A stretch of 23,276 nt of DNA from JAHEFT01 sp964443145 (GCA_964443145.1 CAYUBS010000036.1:1-23276); one strand, 5' to 3'; positions 1 to 7,408 are shown, counted from the stretch's first letter. A program made the numbers and translations. Notes: generated from the sequence alone by a model not told the origin.

Positions 1-70
1 CCAACAGGCTGACATCAGCCCGCAGCGGAAGGTCTTTTTCAGGTATTTCTATCGATCGGATATCAGCCAC
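1..70 (-). CDS. ppc: Probable phosphoenolpyruvate carboxylase, N-terminus only (runs off the left edge)
   Basis: Only about 23 codons are visible. A GTG at 70-68 lies four bases after the serA stop and opens a frame starting MADIRSIEIPEKDLPLRADV, followed by Ser-Leu-Leu. The LRADVSLL stretch resembles the start of bacterial PEP carboxylases, where a 'plRadvrlLGrlLGe' helix begins the protein. PEP carboxylase converts PEP and bicarbonate to oxaloacetate. Position and spacing suggest it is the third gene of a serC-serA-ppc operon. The family call rests on one short motif and could be wrong; the existence of a translated frame is more secure than its name. Confidence 0.5.
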   Translation of the reverse strand, partial: MADIRSIEIPEKDLPLRADVSLL

Positions 71-74
71 GTAT

Positions 75-1244
75 CTATAGTACCCGTACGCGCATGACGC
101 CCTCGGCGCTTTCAATCGCCTTAACAATCTGTTCGGTCGGCTCAGTCTCAACGTCAATGATGTTGTAAGCAATGTCGCGCAGACTCTTGTTCACCATATC
201 CTTCACGTTGACGTCATGGTCGGCCAGTACAGACAGCACGGTGCCCAGCACACGTGGAATATTTTCGTTGGTAAACGTGATTCGGTAACCACCCATACGC
301 GCCATCCGGGTCTGGGGAAAATTGACCGAGTTGATGATATTACCGTTCTCCAGGTAGTCCATCAGTTGCTCTGCCGCCATCACCGAGCAGTTTTCTTCCG
401 CCTCTCGGGTGCTTGCCCCAATATGCGGAAACAACATGGCATTCTTTCGCCCGATCAGCGAGGGAACAGGAAAATCGGTGATGTAGCCACCCAAACGGCC
501 TTCGTCCAGCGCCGTCACAACCGCATCGACATCGACTATCTGGTCACGGGCGAAATTCAGGAGTTTTGCGCCCGGCTTGAAGCGCAACAACGCTGCAGCG
601 TTGATCAGGTGACGGGTCTGCTTGATAGCCGGAACATGCAGTGTGACGAAATCAGACAACTTCAATAACGCTTCCAGGCTATCTACCTTTTCAACCCGGC
701 TGGACAGGCGCCAGGCCGCCTCTACCGAAAGCGCGGGGTCAAATCCGGCCACGTGCATGCCCATCTCGAGCGCTGCGTTGGCAACCATCGAACCAATTGC
801 GCCTAGTCCGACCACGCCCAGGGTTCTACCCGCGATTTCACTGCCGGCGAATTGCTTTTTCTCTTTTTCCAGCTGTTTCGCCATCACTTCAGGATCCGTG
901 ATGTCGGTCATCTCCTGCACACGATTCATTCCGTCGATTATGCCGCGTGAACTCAACAACATTGCGGCCGTCACCAGTTCCTTCACAGCATTGGCGTTAG
1001 CCCCGGGGGTATTAAATACCACGACCCCTTTTTGCGTGTAGTCATCAATCGGAATATTGTTCACTCCAGCACCGGCCCTGGCCACCGCCAGTACGCTTGC
1101 GGGCACCGGCTCATCATGCAATTTCTGGCTGCGCAGAATAAATGCATCCGGATCTTCAACCGCAGCTCCGATCTCGTAATTATCCATCGTGAAACGACTC
1201 ATGCCGACATCGGAAATCTGGTTATAGGTTCTAATCTTGTACAT
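75..1244 (-). CDS. serA: D-3-phosphoglycerate dehydrogenase with C-terminal ACT domain
   Basis: SerA oxidises 3-phosphoglycerate to 3-phosphohydroxypyruvate with NAD, the first committed step of serine synthesis in the cytoplasm. From the chosen start (MYKIRTYNQ) the protein is 389 aa. An N-terminal substrate domain is followed by a Rossmann motif GLGAIGS at about 146-152, a FARDQIVD segment around residues 231-238 carrying the expected catalytic Arg, and PHIGAST with the catalytic His near 274. An ACT domain occupies roughly 320-389. This is the short form with ACT but no intervening ASB domain. The ATG at 1244 is preferred over an upstream in-frame codon at 1286 because it begins just after the serC stop (1252) and matches the family N-terminus. 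It is cotranscribed with serC. The ACT domain suggests serine feedback. Confidence 0.94.
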   Translation of the reverse strand: MYKIRTYNQISDVGMSRFTMDNYEIGAAVEDPDAFILRSQKLHDEPVPASVLAVARAGAGVNNIPIDDYTQKGVVVFNTPGANANAVKELVTAAMLLSSRGIIDGMNRVQEMTDITDPEVMAKQLEKEKKQFAGSEIAGRTLGVVGLGAIGSMVANAALEMGMHVAGFDPALSVEAAWRLSSRVEKVDSLEALLKLSDFVTLHVPAIKQTRHLINAAALLRFKPGAKLLNFARDQIVDVDAVVTALDEGRLGGYITDFPVPSLIGRKNAMLFPHIGASTREAEENCSVMAAEQLMDYLENGNIINSVNFPQTRMARMGGYRITFTNENIPRVLGTVLSVLADHDVNVKDMVNKSLRDIAYNIIDVETEPTEQIVKAIESAEGVMRVRVL

Positions 1245-1251
1245 CGGGGTT

Positions 1252-2370
1252 CTATTCTCCACTAACCTTTTTGAAAGCCCATTCAAGCCAGGGCATTAAT
1301 GCTGCTACGTCCTGTTCTTCGACGGTTGCGCCGCACCAGATTCTCAGTCCCGCCGGCGCATCGCGATAGGCACCAATGTCATGCGCGACACCTTCGGCAT
1401 CAAGCAATGCAACCATGGCTTTCACCCGGTCCGGCTCCAGATCCACGGTCAGGCAGACGCTGGTGTTGGAACGTTGCGCGGCATCACCTGCCAGGAAATG
1501 TATCCAGTGGCGGGCTGCCACGAACTCCTCGATCACCGCCAGGTTGTTTTCTGAGCGCTGTATCGCTGCAGCAGCGCCGCCGATCCCACGCACCCAGTCC
1601 AGTGCATCCAGGTAGTCCGCCACGCACAGCATGGAAGGCGTATTTATCGTCGATCCTTTGAAGATGCCTTCGATCAGTTTTCCTTCCTTGGTCAGGCGAA
1701 AGATTTTCGGCAACGGCCATGGCGGCGTATAGGACTCGAGCCGCTGGACAGCACGCGGACTGAGAACCAGCATGCCGTGGGCACCCTCGCCACCCAGCAC
1801 CTTCTGCCAGCTATAAGTCACTACATCTAGTTTTTCCCAGGGCAGGTCCATGGCAAAAACGGCCGAAGTCGCGTCACAGATGGTCAGGCCCTCCCTGGCA
1901 TCACTGATCCAGTCGCCATCGGGTACTTTCACGCCCGACGTGGTTCCGTTCCAGGTGAAGACGATATCGTGTGCGGGATCCGCCTGCGCCAGGTCAGGCA
2001 ACTTACCGTAGTCGGCGGTGAAAGTACGCACATCTTCCAACTGCAATTGCTGCGTGATGTCGACAACCCAGCCCTTGCCAAAAGACTCCCATGCAAATAT
2101 GTCTACCGGCCGGGCGCCCAATAAAGACCACATGGCCATTTCCATAGCCCCGGTATCCGAGGCCGGTACCACGCCAACGCGGTAGCCATCCGGCAGGCCC
2201 AGTAAGTCGGCTGTGTCAGCGCACGCCCTGCCCAGAACGGATTTTCCGAGTGCAGACCGGTGTGACCGGCCCAACGAGTCCAGCGACAAGGCGCTGACGT
2301 TATAACCGGGCCGCTTACTGCAGGGCCCGGATGAAAAATTAGGATTGGCCGGCTTCTCAACAGGTTTCAT
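1252..2370 (-). CDS. serC: Phosphoserine aminotransferase
   Basis: SerC transfers an amino group from glutamate to 3-phosphohydroxypyruvate to give O-phosphoserine; the enzyme is PLP-dependent. The 372-aa protein has the N-terminal NFSSGPCSKRPGY segment, ICDATSA with the PLP-pyridine Asp near 166, and YSWQKVLGGEGAHG with the Schiff-base Lys at 190. The SRHR-like motif, the QKVLGGEG active site and the length match the Methanosarcina/alphaproteobacterial branch of SerC rather than the 360-aa E. coli type. The start ATG has a strong ribosome binding site (GGAGAGG, six bases upstream). The gene is first in an operon with serA seven bases downstream. Confidence 0.93.
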   Translation of the reverse strand: MKPVEKPANPNFSSGPCSKRPGYNVSALSLDSLGRSHRSALGKSVLGRACADTADLLGLPDGYRVGVVPASDTGAMEMAMWSLLGARPVDIFAWESFGKGWVVDITQQLQLEDVRTFTADYGKLPDLAQADPAHDIVFTWNGTTSGVKVPDGDWISDAREGLTICDATSAVFAMDLPWEKLDVVTYSWQKVLGGEGAHGMLVLSPRAVQRLESYTPPWPLPKIFRLTKEGKLIEGIFKGSTINTPSMLCVADYLDALDWVRGIGGAAAAIQRSENNLAVIEEFVAARHWIHFLAGDAAQRSNTSVCLTVDLEPDRVKAMVALLDAEGVAHDIGAYRDAPAGLRIWCGATVEEQDVAALMPWLEWAFKKVSGE

Positions 2371-2524
2371 TTTTTCCTCTCCGGAAATTCTTTAAGCGGA
2401 CGAACTGCCGCCGTGTCCAATCAAGTAGTTTCGCCTAAAAAGGAAGAGATAGCCACCCGTGGGAAGCTGTAAAAACGAGGCCATCATGCGCTATGATTAA
2501 AGAGTCCACCATAACGGGAAATAA

Positions 2525-3655
2525 ATGTCCGGAATGGCAGTGAAATGTCGGCAAATGAGCAGATTTCGGTCTGGCGGCACGGTGCTGCTGACCGTATTGT
2601 TGGCAGCGTGTTCCAGCGCCCCCGTAAGAACTCCGGAAGTACCCTCTCTCTCCGGATTGCCGGCCATCGAAATTCCTGATGTAAATATCTTACAGACCTC
2701 TCCTGAGCTCCGGGAATTTGCGACGAGCAATGTTGGGCCGCGGCGTGGACAGGACAGGAGAGCCTGGTCACTGGCCTACGCTGCACTCGACCCCTATCTG
2801 TTGAATTTCAAATACGACCCCCGTGTCACCCTACCCGCCGATGAAGGCTTCAGAGCCGGCAGGGGCAACTGCCTCACTTTTTCCAGCATGCTTGTGGCCA
2901 TGGCACGCGAAGCCGGCCTCACTGCCTGGTACCAGGAGGTGATAATCCCGCCGGTCTGGAGCACCGCCAACGAAACAATGCTGTTCAGCATGCATGTCAA
3001 CGCCGTGGTGCGGGACAACAGCAACGAATTTACGGTGGATGTCAGCCGCCGCAAGCAACAGGCCGTGGAACAGGTAAGGCGCTTGAGTGACGAAGAAGCA
3101 CTGGCCCAGTATTACAACAACCTGGGGGCGGAGGCGCTGGTGGAAGATAACCAGGCGCTGGCTTACGCCTATTTCAGCAAAGCCCTGTCAGTCGATGCCA
3201 GCCTACCCTACGTCTGGTCCAACCTGGGCGTGGCGTTGAGACGAAACGAGCAAACCGAAGAAGCGGTTCTGGCCTATCAAACGGCCCTGAAGCTGGAACC
3301 ACAGCAATCGGTGGCACTGAATAATCTTTATTCCATCTATGACGAGGATGGTGATGTCGAGAAGGCCGCGGCGATACAGGCACAGGTCGAAAGGAACCGC
3401 AGCAAGAACCCCTATTACCTGAACTACCTGGCCGAAGTCGCCGTTGAAGAACAGCGTTTTGACGACGCCATTAAACTGCTGAACAAGGCACTGCGAATCG
3501 AAAGCAACGAATATCGTTTTTACTTCACGCTGGCACAATCGCAGTTCCTGTCCGGAAAAACCGACCTTGCGCAGGAAAGCCTTGAGCAAGCCAGGCAATT
3601 GGCGCCGCCGGGGTTGGAAAAGAGCGAACTCAGCCTGCCCCGCGACAAGCTGTAA
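2525..3655 (+). CDS. Lipoprotein with transglutaminase-like domain and C-terminal TPRs
   Basis: A 376-aa predicted outer-membrane or periplasmic lipoprotein. The N-terminus has basic residues, a short hydrophobic stretch and the lipobox LLAAC with Cys29 as the lipidation site. Residues about 75-175 look like a transglutaminase/protease-like fold: GRGNCLTFSSM with Cys116, SMHVNAVV with His157 and FTVDVS with Asp172 form a plausible Cys-His-Asp triad. Residues about 193-370 hold several tetratricopeptide repeats, for example one starting near YYNNLGAEALVEDNQALAYAYF. The exact start is uncertain because Met1, Met4 and Met11 are all in frame; Met1 has a weak GGGA upstream. It converges on alaA with a six-base gap and is probably transcribed alone. 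The substrate is unknown. The domain pattern suggests envelope protein processing or crosslinking, which is inference. Confidence 0.85.
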   Translation: MSGMAVKCRQMSRFRSGGTVLLTVLLAACSSAPVRTPEVPSLSGLPAIEIPDVNILQTSPELREFATSNVGPRRGQDRRAWSLAYAALDPYLLNFKYDPRVTLPADEGFRAGRGNCLTFSSMLVAMAREAGLTAWYQEVIIPPVWSTANETMLFSMHVNAVVRDNSNEFTVDVSRRKQQAVEQVRRLSDEEALAQYYNNLGAEALVEDNQALAYAYFSKALSVDASLPYVWSNLGVALRRNEQTEEAVLAYQTALKLEPQQSVALNNLYSIYDEDGDVEKAAAIQAQVERNRSKNPYYLNYLAEVAVEEQRFDDAIKLLNKALRIESNEYRFYFTLAQSQFLSGKTDLAQESLEQARQLAPPGLEKSELSLPRDKL

Positions 3656-3661
3656 GCATCA

Positions 3662-4879
3662 CTAGGCCATAGAATCCAGAACCGCTTCAATGCGTTCGAA
3701 CACCACCGCCATTTTGCGTTGGTCCGGCAGAGTGGTAATCCTGAAATGGTCCCGATACGGCACGTTGAAGCTGCTTCCCGGTGCAATCAGAACGTGTTTC
3801 TTTTCCAGTAACTCGAGGGCAAATTGCTGATCCTGGAAGCCGGCTATCAGCTCGCTTTTGACCCGGGGAAAAGCGTACATGGCGCCGTTGGGCACACACA
3901 GCTCGAGGTACTTGCTGTTATTCACTCCATCTATGATGGCCTGGCGTGACTGGAATAGCCGCCCTCCCGGATCGGTTAGTTTACGGATGCTCTGGTAGCC
4001 ACCAAGCGCAGTCTGGACCGCCCATTGGCCGGGTACGTTGGCGCACAGGCGCAGAGACGTCAGCAGTTCGACTGCATGCATATACTCTTTTGCATTTTCC
4101 CGCTCACCGCTGAACGCCACCCAGCCGACACGGTAGCCACAGGCACGGTAAATTTTCGACAGGCCATTGAAGGTCGCGCACAGAGTGTCGTGCACCAGGG
4201 TCGCCATTGGCACATGCTCTGCATCGCCGTATAGCATCTGATCGTAGATTTCGTCGGCGAACACGATGATCTGGTGTTCCTCGGCGATGCGTACGATTTC
4301 CTCCAGCGTCTCACGGGGGTAAACGGCGCCAGTAGGATTGTTTGGATTGATCAGCACAATACCGCGTGTCTGGGGCGTGATCAGGCTGCGGATTTCTTCC
4401 GGGTCGGGCAGGAAATCATTTTCAGGCCGGCAATTGTAATAAACGGCGGTGCCCTGGTTCAGCGCCACCGCCGCACTCCATAACGGATAGTCAGGGCTGG
4501 GTACCAGGATTTCATCGCCCTGGTTGAGCAATGCACGCAAAACAAAGTCAATACACTCGCTGACCCCGTTGCCAATGAATACGTCCTCTGCCGTCAGATC
4601 CAGCACGCCACGATCCTGCTGCTGCATGACCACCGCTTCGCGGGCCGGAAAGATACCCTTCTGATGGCAGTAAGCCTCGCTCTGACCGAGATTTTCGATC
4701 ATCGCCAGTCTCATTGTTTCCGGTGTCCGGTAGCCGAACAGGCCCGGATTGCCGATGTTCAATGAAATGATCTCGTAGCCCTGGCGCTCCAGTTCCATGG
4801 CACGGTGTGCCAACTCTCCACGAATCTCGTAGCGGACACCTTCCAGAATATGGTTGGTTTGTATGGCGGTCTTCTTCAT
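3662..4879 (-). CDS. alaA: Alanine-type PLP aminotransferase (AlaA-like)
   Basis: A class I/II fold-type I aminotransferase of 405 aa, the same length as E. coli AlaA, which makes alanine from pyruvate and glutamate. Visible motifs are SLNIGNPGLFGY near 39-50, INPNNPTG at about 177-184 binding PLP, FADEIYDQM with Asp209 and Tyr212, and FNGLSKIYRACGYRVGW with the PLP Lys242. FRITTLP near the C-terminus holds the carboxylate-binding Arg. The ATG at 4879 is chosen because it has AGGGG eight bases upstream and aligns with the family start; a longer in-frame opening to 4942 adds 21 unlikely residues. It diverges from the cysteine leader and synthase, so the promoter regions lie back to back. Substrate specificity is inferred from overall similarity. 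Confidence 0.88.
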   Translation of the reverse strand: MKKTAIQTNHILEGVRYEIRGELAHRAMELERQGYEIISLNIGNPGLFGYRTPETMRLAMIENLGQSEAYCHQKGIFPAREAVVMQQQDRGVLDLTAEDVFIGNGVSECIDFVLRALLNQGDEILVPSPDYPLWSAAVALNQGTAVYYNCRPENDFLPDPEEIRSLITPQTRGIVLINPNNPTGAVYPRETLEEIVRIAEEHQIIVFADEIYDQMLYGDAEHVPMATLVHDTLCATFNGLSKIYRACGYRVGWVAFSGERENAKEYMHAVELLTSLRLCANVPGQWAVQTALGGYQSIRKLTDPGGRLFQSRQAIIDGVNNSKYLELCVPNGAMYAFPRVKSELIAGFQDQQFALELLEKKHVLIAPGSSFNVPYRDHFRITTLPDQRKMAVVFERIEAVLDSMA

Positions 4880-4922
4880 GGCTGTGCCCCTGTCATCCAA
4901 TATGCTGAGAATACAGCAATCA

Positions 4923-4952
4923 TTGACAGCCGCAATTGACACAGGCTAGTCT
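4923..4952 (+). promoter_or_regulatory. Candidate sigma-70 promoter for the cysteine leader and synthase
   Basis: A perfect TTGACA lies at 4923-4928. TAGTCT at 4947-4952 follows after 18 bases and matches the three most conserved positions of the -10 hexamer (first T, second A, last T). The predicted start of transcription falls near 4958-4960, at or next to the ATG at 4960. A second TTGACA at 4936-4941 makes a direct repeat with 13-base pitch that could also be an activator or repressor site shared with divergent alaA. Confidence 0.4.
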
Positions 4953-4959
4953 CCGGAAC

Positions 4960-5046
4960 ATGACGAATCAATTTTACCGTATGTGTATGTGTTGCTGTTG
5001 CGCTTGTATGTGCAAGAGCCAGCCATGCGGCGTCTGTTCCAGGTAA
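4960..5046 (+). CDS. Polycysteine leader peptide, probable cysteine attenuator
   Basis: A short frame that would be missed by length filters. From the ATG at 4960 it encodes 28 aa; from the in-frame ATG at 4981 it encodes 21 aa. The core reads MCMCCCCACMCKSQP and then CGVCSR before TAA at 5044-5046. Nine of the residues are cysteine, including four consecutive Cys codons at 4990-5001. It precedes a cysteine synthase gene and is followed 28 bases later by a hairpin and T-run, the layout of amino-acid attenuators such as trpL, hisL or ilvL. A GGAA lies very close to the first ATG and neither start has a well-spaced ribosome binding site, so the message may be leaderless. Biological role is inferred from composition, position and downstream structure. 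Confidence 0.82.
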   Translation: MTNQFYRMCMCCCCACMCKSQPCGVCSR

Positions 5047-5078
5047 AAACCACCAAAAACCTTAAAAGACAAACCGCA
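5026..5078 (+). promoter_or_regulatory. Candidate antiterminator pairing of the cysteine attenuator
   Basis: TGCGG at 5026-5030, which includes the Cys codon TGC at 5026-5028, is the exact complement of CCGCA at 5074-5078, the 5' arm of the terminator. AGGT at 5041-5044 can also pair inside this with ACCT at 5059-5062. A ribosome stalled on the early Cys codons (4990-5001) would leave 5026-5030 free to capture the terminator arm, whereas a ribosome reaching the stop would cover it. Found by eye; no folding energy was computed. Confidence 0.5.
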
Positions 5079-5103
5079 ACGGCAAGCCGGGGCGGAAGTT
5101 TTT
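5074..5103 (+). terminator. Intrinsic terminator hairpin in the cysteine synthase leader
   Basis: CCGC (5074-5077) pairs with GCGG (5092-5095). After an AA/GG mismatch, CGG (5080-5082) pairs with CCG (5087-5089) around a CAAG loop. AAG and then five T residues (5099-5103) follow, giving a short rho-independent terminator. It sits between the leader stop and the synthase start at 5146, so it would act as a conditional terminator rather than an end-of-operon signal. Confidence 0.65.
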
Positions 5104-5145
5104 CTCGTGTGTCCCGGTCTTTAATCAGAACTGGAGAGATACACA

Positions 5146-6141
5146 ATGAATTCAAATCCTGCTGCACTGAGACCGGTACCCGATGTACCGGCCACAACTG
5201 ACAAGCGATCTTTACGCGTTTACAACAACGTGGCTGACCTGATCGCCGACCCCGACAACCCGACTCCGATGATCCGGCTAAGCGAGCGATCCATGCCCAC
5301 TCCCGGCTTCGAAATTTATGTGAAGCTTGAACGCAACAACCCGTTCGGCTCAATCAAGGACCGCACGGCACTTTATCTGCTGAAGGGTACGCCGGTCAGG
5401 GATGGGCAGGTGCTGACCGAACCCACTGCCGGCAACACCGGCATCGCGCTGGCAGCCCTGGCCAACGCCCAGGGCACACCCATTGAGCTGGCGCTGCCCG
5501 ATGGTACTCCGGAAGAAAAGAAAGCCATACTTCGTTTTCTGGGAGCCGAACTGCTTGAGGTCGAAGACGAGTTATGCCCGCTGTTTCCAACCGAAGGCGC
5601 CCGTGGCGTGGTCAAGAGTCTTGTCGAAAGCACAGCTTTCGGCGGCAAATATGTCAGCCCCAACCAGTATGAAAATGAATTGAACGTAGAAGCTCACTAC
5701 CGCACGACCGGGCCGGAAATCTGGAACCAGACCGAGGGAAAAATTGATTATTTTTTTGCGGCTTTCGGTACCTGCGGCACCATCACCGGTGTGGCCCGTT
5801 ACCTGAAAGAACGCAATCCGGGTGTACAGATCATCGGCGTCGAGCCGGCGGCACGGGGACACAAGCTTTCCGGTATCAAAAAAATCTCCAACCTGCCGGA
5901 ACAGCACAAGCCCACGATTCTGGATTACTCGCTCATTGACGACATCATCGCCGTTGAAGACAAAGACGCTTTCGAGGCAGGCATCAAACTGGCCCGCACC
6001 GAGGGCATCATGGTTGGGCCCACAACTGGCGCCCTGCTGCACGCGGCCCAACTGACCGGCGCGTCCAACAGCGGGATGGCCGTCGTCATTTCACCTGACG
6101 ATGCGACCAAATACATGAGTGCTTATGCTGAATACATGTAG
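5146..6141 (+). CDS. cysM: Cysteine synthase family enzyme, CysM-like
   Basis: A 331-aa fold-type II PLP enzyme of the cysteine synthase/cystathionine beta-synthase family. NPFGSIKDR carries the PLP Lys71, TAGNTG at 94-99 is the substrate-carboxylate (asparagine) loop, and GTCGT at 208-212 is the PLP phosphate loop. NPxGS(I/V)KDR and a non-Gly third residue in the phosphate loop are closer to CysM (GTTGT) than to CysK (GTGGT). TAGNTG instead of TSGNTG also occurs in Bacillus MccA-type enzymes, so O-acetylserine-dependent cystathionine synthesis is an alternative. GGAGA precedes the ATG. The upstream polycysteine leader and terminator argue that the gene responds to cysteine supply and therefore makes cysteine. 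Whether the acceptor is O-acetylserine or O-phosphoserine cannot be told from sequence alone. Confidence 0.85.
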   Translation: MNSNPAALRPVPDVPATTDKRSLRVYNNVADLIADPDNPTPMIRLSERSMPTPGFEIYVKLERNNPFGSIKDRTALYLLKGTPVRDGQVLTEPTAGNTGIALAALANAQGTPIELALPDGTPEEKKAILRFLGAELLEVEDELCPLFPTEGARGVVKSLVESTAFGGKYVSPNQYENELNVEAHYRTTGPEIWNQTEGKIDYFFAAFGTCGTITGVARYLKERNPGVQIIGVEPAARGHKLSGIKKISNLPEQHKPTILDYSLIDDIIAVEDKDAFEAGIKLARTEGIMVGPTTGALLHAAQLTGASNSGMAVVISPDDATKYMSAYAEYM

Positions 6142-6153
6142 CCTGCAAATGGG

Positions 6154-7395
6154 CTAAAAGGTTGCCTCTTGTTCCATCCTGGCCAGAACCCGCAGCAGTA
6201 ATTCGTGGCTGGTCTGGCGGGGCATATTACCGGCAGCGCAGGCAGTCTCACCAAAGTTGACCGGTTGCGGGTGGGAGCGCGGATCGGAAGGTACATACAG
6301 TAGCGCCGGGACCGGATCGGCGGTGTGTGAGCCGGAGTTACAGTCAGTGCTGTGATCGGCAGCCAAAGCAATCATCACCCCGGCGTTTTTCAGCGTCGCC
6401 AGAACCTTGTCGACATCTTGTAGAAAATCACGCTTTTGCTCCGGCTGATGATCATGGGCGAACAGATCAGGCGCCTTGATGTGCACATACACCAGGTCAT
6501 AGTCATCCAGTGCCGACAGCGCAGCATCCATCTTGCCCTGCAGATCGGTATCCGCCGCCGCGGTGAACCGGGGGTCGGTTCTGACCTCATAGCCCACTGT
6601 CCGCGCCAGGCCGACAACTGTATTACACCCGGTCACCATGGCTGCGCCCACGCCCCGTTCAAGCACCACGTTATCGAGGCTGAATCCGCCTCCTGCCCCG
6701 CGTGTAATCACACCATTGGCCGGCATTAGCCCGGCCTCGATTCGCGCGATATTGACCGGATGGGCATCCAGGATCTCATGCGCCAATTCGACAAAACGAT
6801 TTATTTTCCGAGCCGTCAGGGTGGCTTCAGCTGTGTACGGTGAGCAAGTCTTGACCCAGGCTGTCATGCCTCGGTCACCCGGGTCCGTATCGCTAATTGC
6901 AGGGTCCAGCCCGGGACCTGAAAGCACCAGTACACAGCGATGCTGATCCGTAGATTGCAGATGCGCGATGATGCCATCGCCCAAATCCAGATTTTGTAAT
7001 GCCGCGGCGAGCTCCTGCGTGTCGGAATCGATTCGGCCGGCCCTTCGATCTCTTATCGCGAGCCCACCTTCCTGATCTTCAAGCGTCGCGAAATTGGCAC
7101 GCGCGGCGACATCACCGGGGTGCAAAGTGTAGCCTGCCCCACTGGCCTCTACCGGGCCGCGATGCAGCCGGCCCAACTGCTCAGGAACCACACCCATCAG
7201 CGCTCCGCAGCCGGAGTGTGTGTTGGGAACAATTCCCGGCCCGATAGGGTCTACCAGCCCCAACCGGCCAGCAGCTGCCAGGCCGTTCATAATCGGTGTT
7301 TCAGCATCCTCCAGAGGCGTCCGTCCAGACAACACAGGGGCCGGCAAATCTCCCAGCCCGTCCAGGATCAGGAACACGCATTTCTGGTGACCCAT
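6154..7395 (-). CDS. apgM: Archaeal-type 2,3-bisphosphoglycerate-independent phosphoglycerate mutase
   Basis: ApgM interconverts 3-phosphoglycerate and 2-phosphoglycerate and belongs to the alkaline phosphatase superfamily, using two metal ions. From the ATG at 7395 the protein is 413 aa. FLILDGLGD near residues 8-16 gives the first metal-binding Asp. PNTHSGCGALMG contains the candidate nucleophile Ser near 61, and the C-terminal ADHSTDCNSGSHTADPVP segment supplies Asp/His metal ligands. This is the archaeal/aPGAM family, not the larger bacterial GpmI. A GTG at 7416 would extend it by seven residues and overlap the 2PGK-like gene by eight bases; the ATG matches the family start better. It is translationally close-coupled to the upstream kinase-like gene and converges on cysM with a 12-base gap. 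Confidence 0.9.
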   Translation of the reverse strand: MGHQKCVFLILDGLGDLPAPVLSGRTPLEDAETPIMNGLAAAGRLGLVDPIGPGIVPNTHSGCGALMGVVPEQLGRLHRGPVEASGAGYTLHPGDVAARANFATLEDQEGGLAIRDRRAGRIDSDTQELAAALQNLDLGDGIIAHLQSTDQHRCVLVLSGPGLDPAISDTDPGDRGMTAWVKTCSPYTAEATLTARKINRFVELAHEILDAHPVNIARIEAGLMPANGVITRGAGGGFSLDNVVLERGVGAAMVTGCNTVVGLARTVGYEVRTDPRFTAAADTDLQGKMDAALSALDDYDLVYVHIKAPDLFAHDHQPEQKRDFLQDVDKVLATLKNAGVMIALAADHSTDCNSGSHTADPVPALLYVPSDPRSHPQPVNFGETACAAGNMPRQTSHELLLRVLARMEQEATF

Positions 7396-7408
7396 GCTCA
7401 AGATTCGC

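Noticed and set aside
2371..2524. A 25-codon minus-strand frame upstream of serC, considered as a serine leader peptide
   Set aside because: It has only three scattered Ser codons and no hairpin with T-run before serC, unlike the clear cysteine leader.
4990..5015. TGT/TGC-rich tract considered as a simple-sequence repeat
   Set aside because: The period is irregular, and reading in frame gives a Cys run with a proper stop and downstream terminator, so coding explains it better.
4983..5201. A 72-codon plus-strand frame overlapping the cysteine leader in another phase
   Set aside because: It overlaps the start of the synthase gene and has ordinary out-of-frame composition; the polycysteine frame at 4960-5046 explains the region better.
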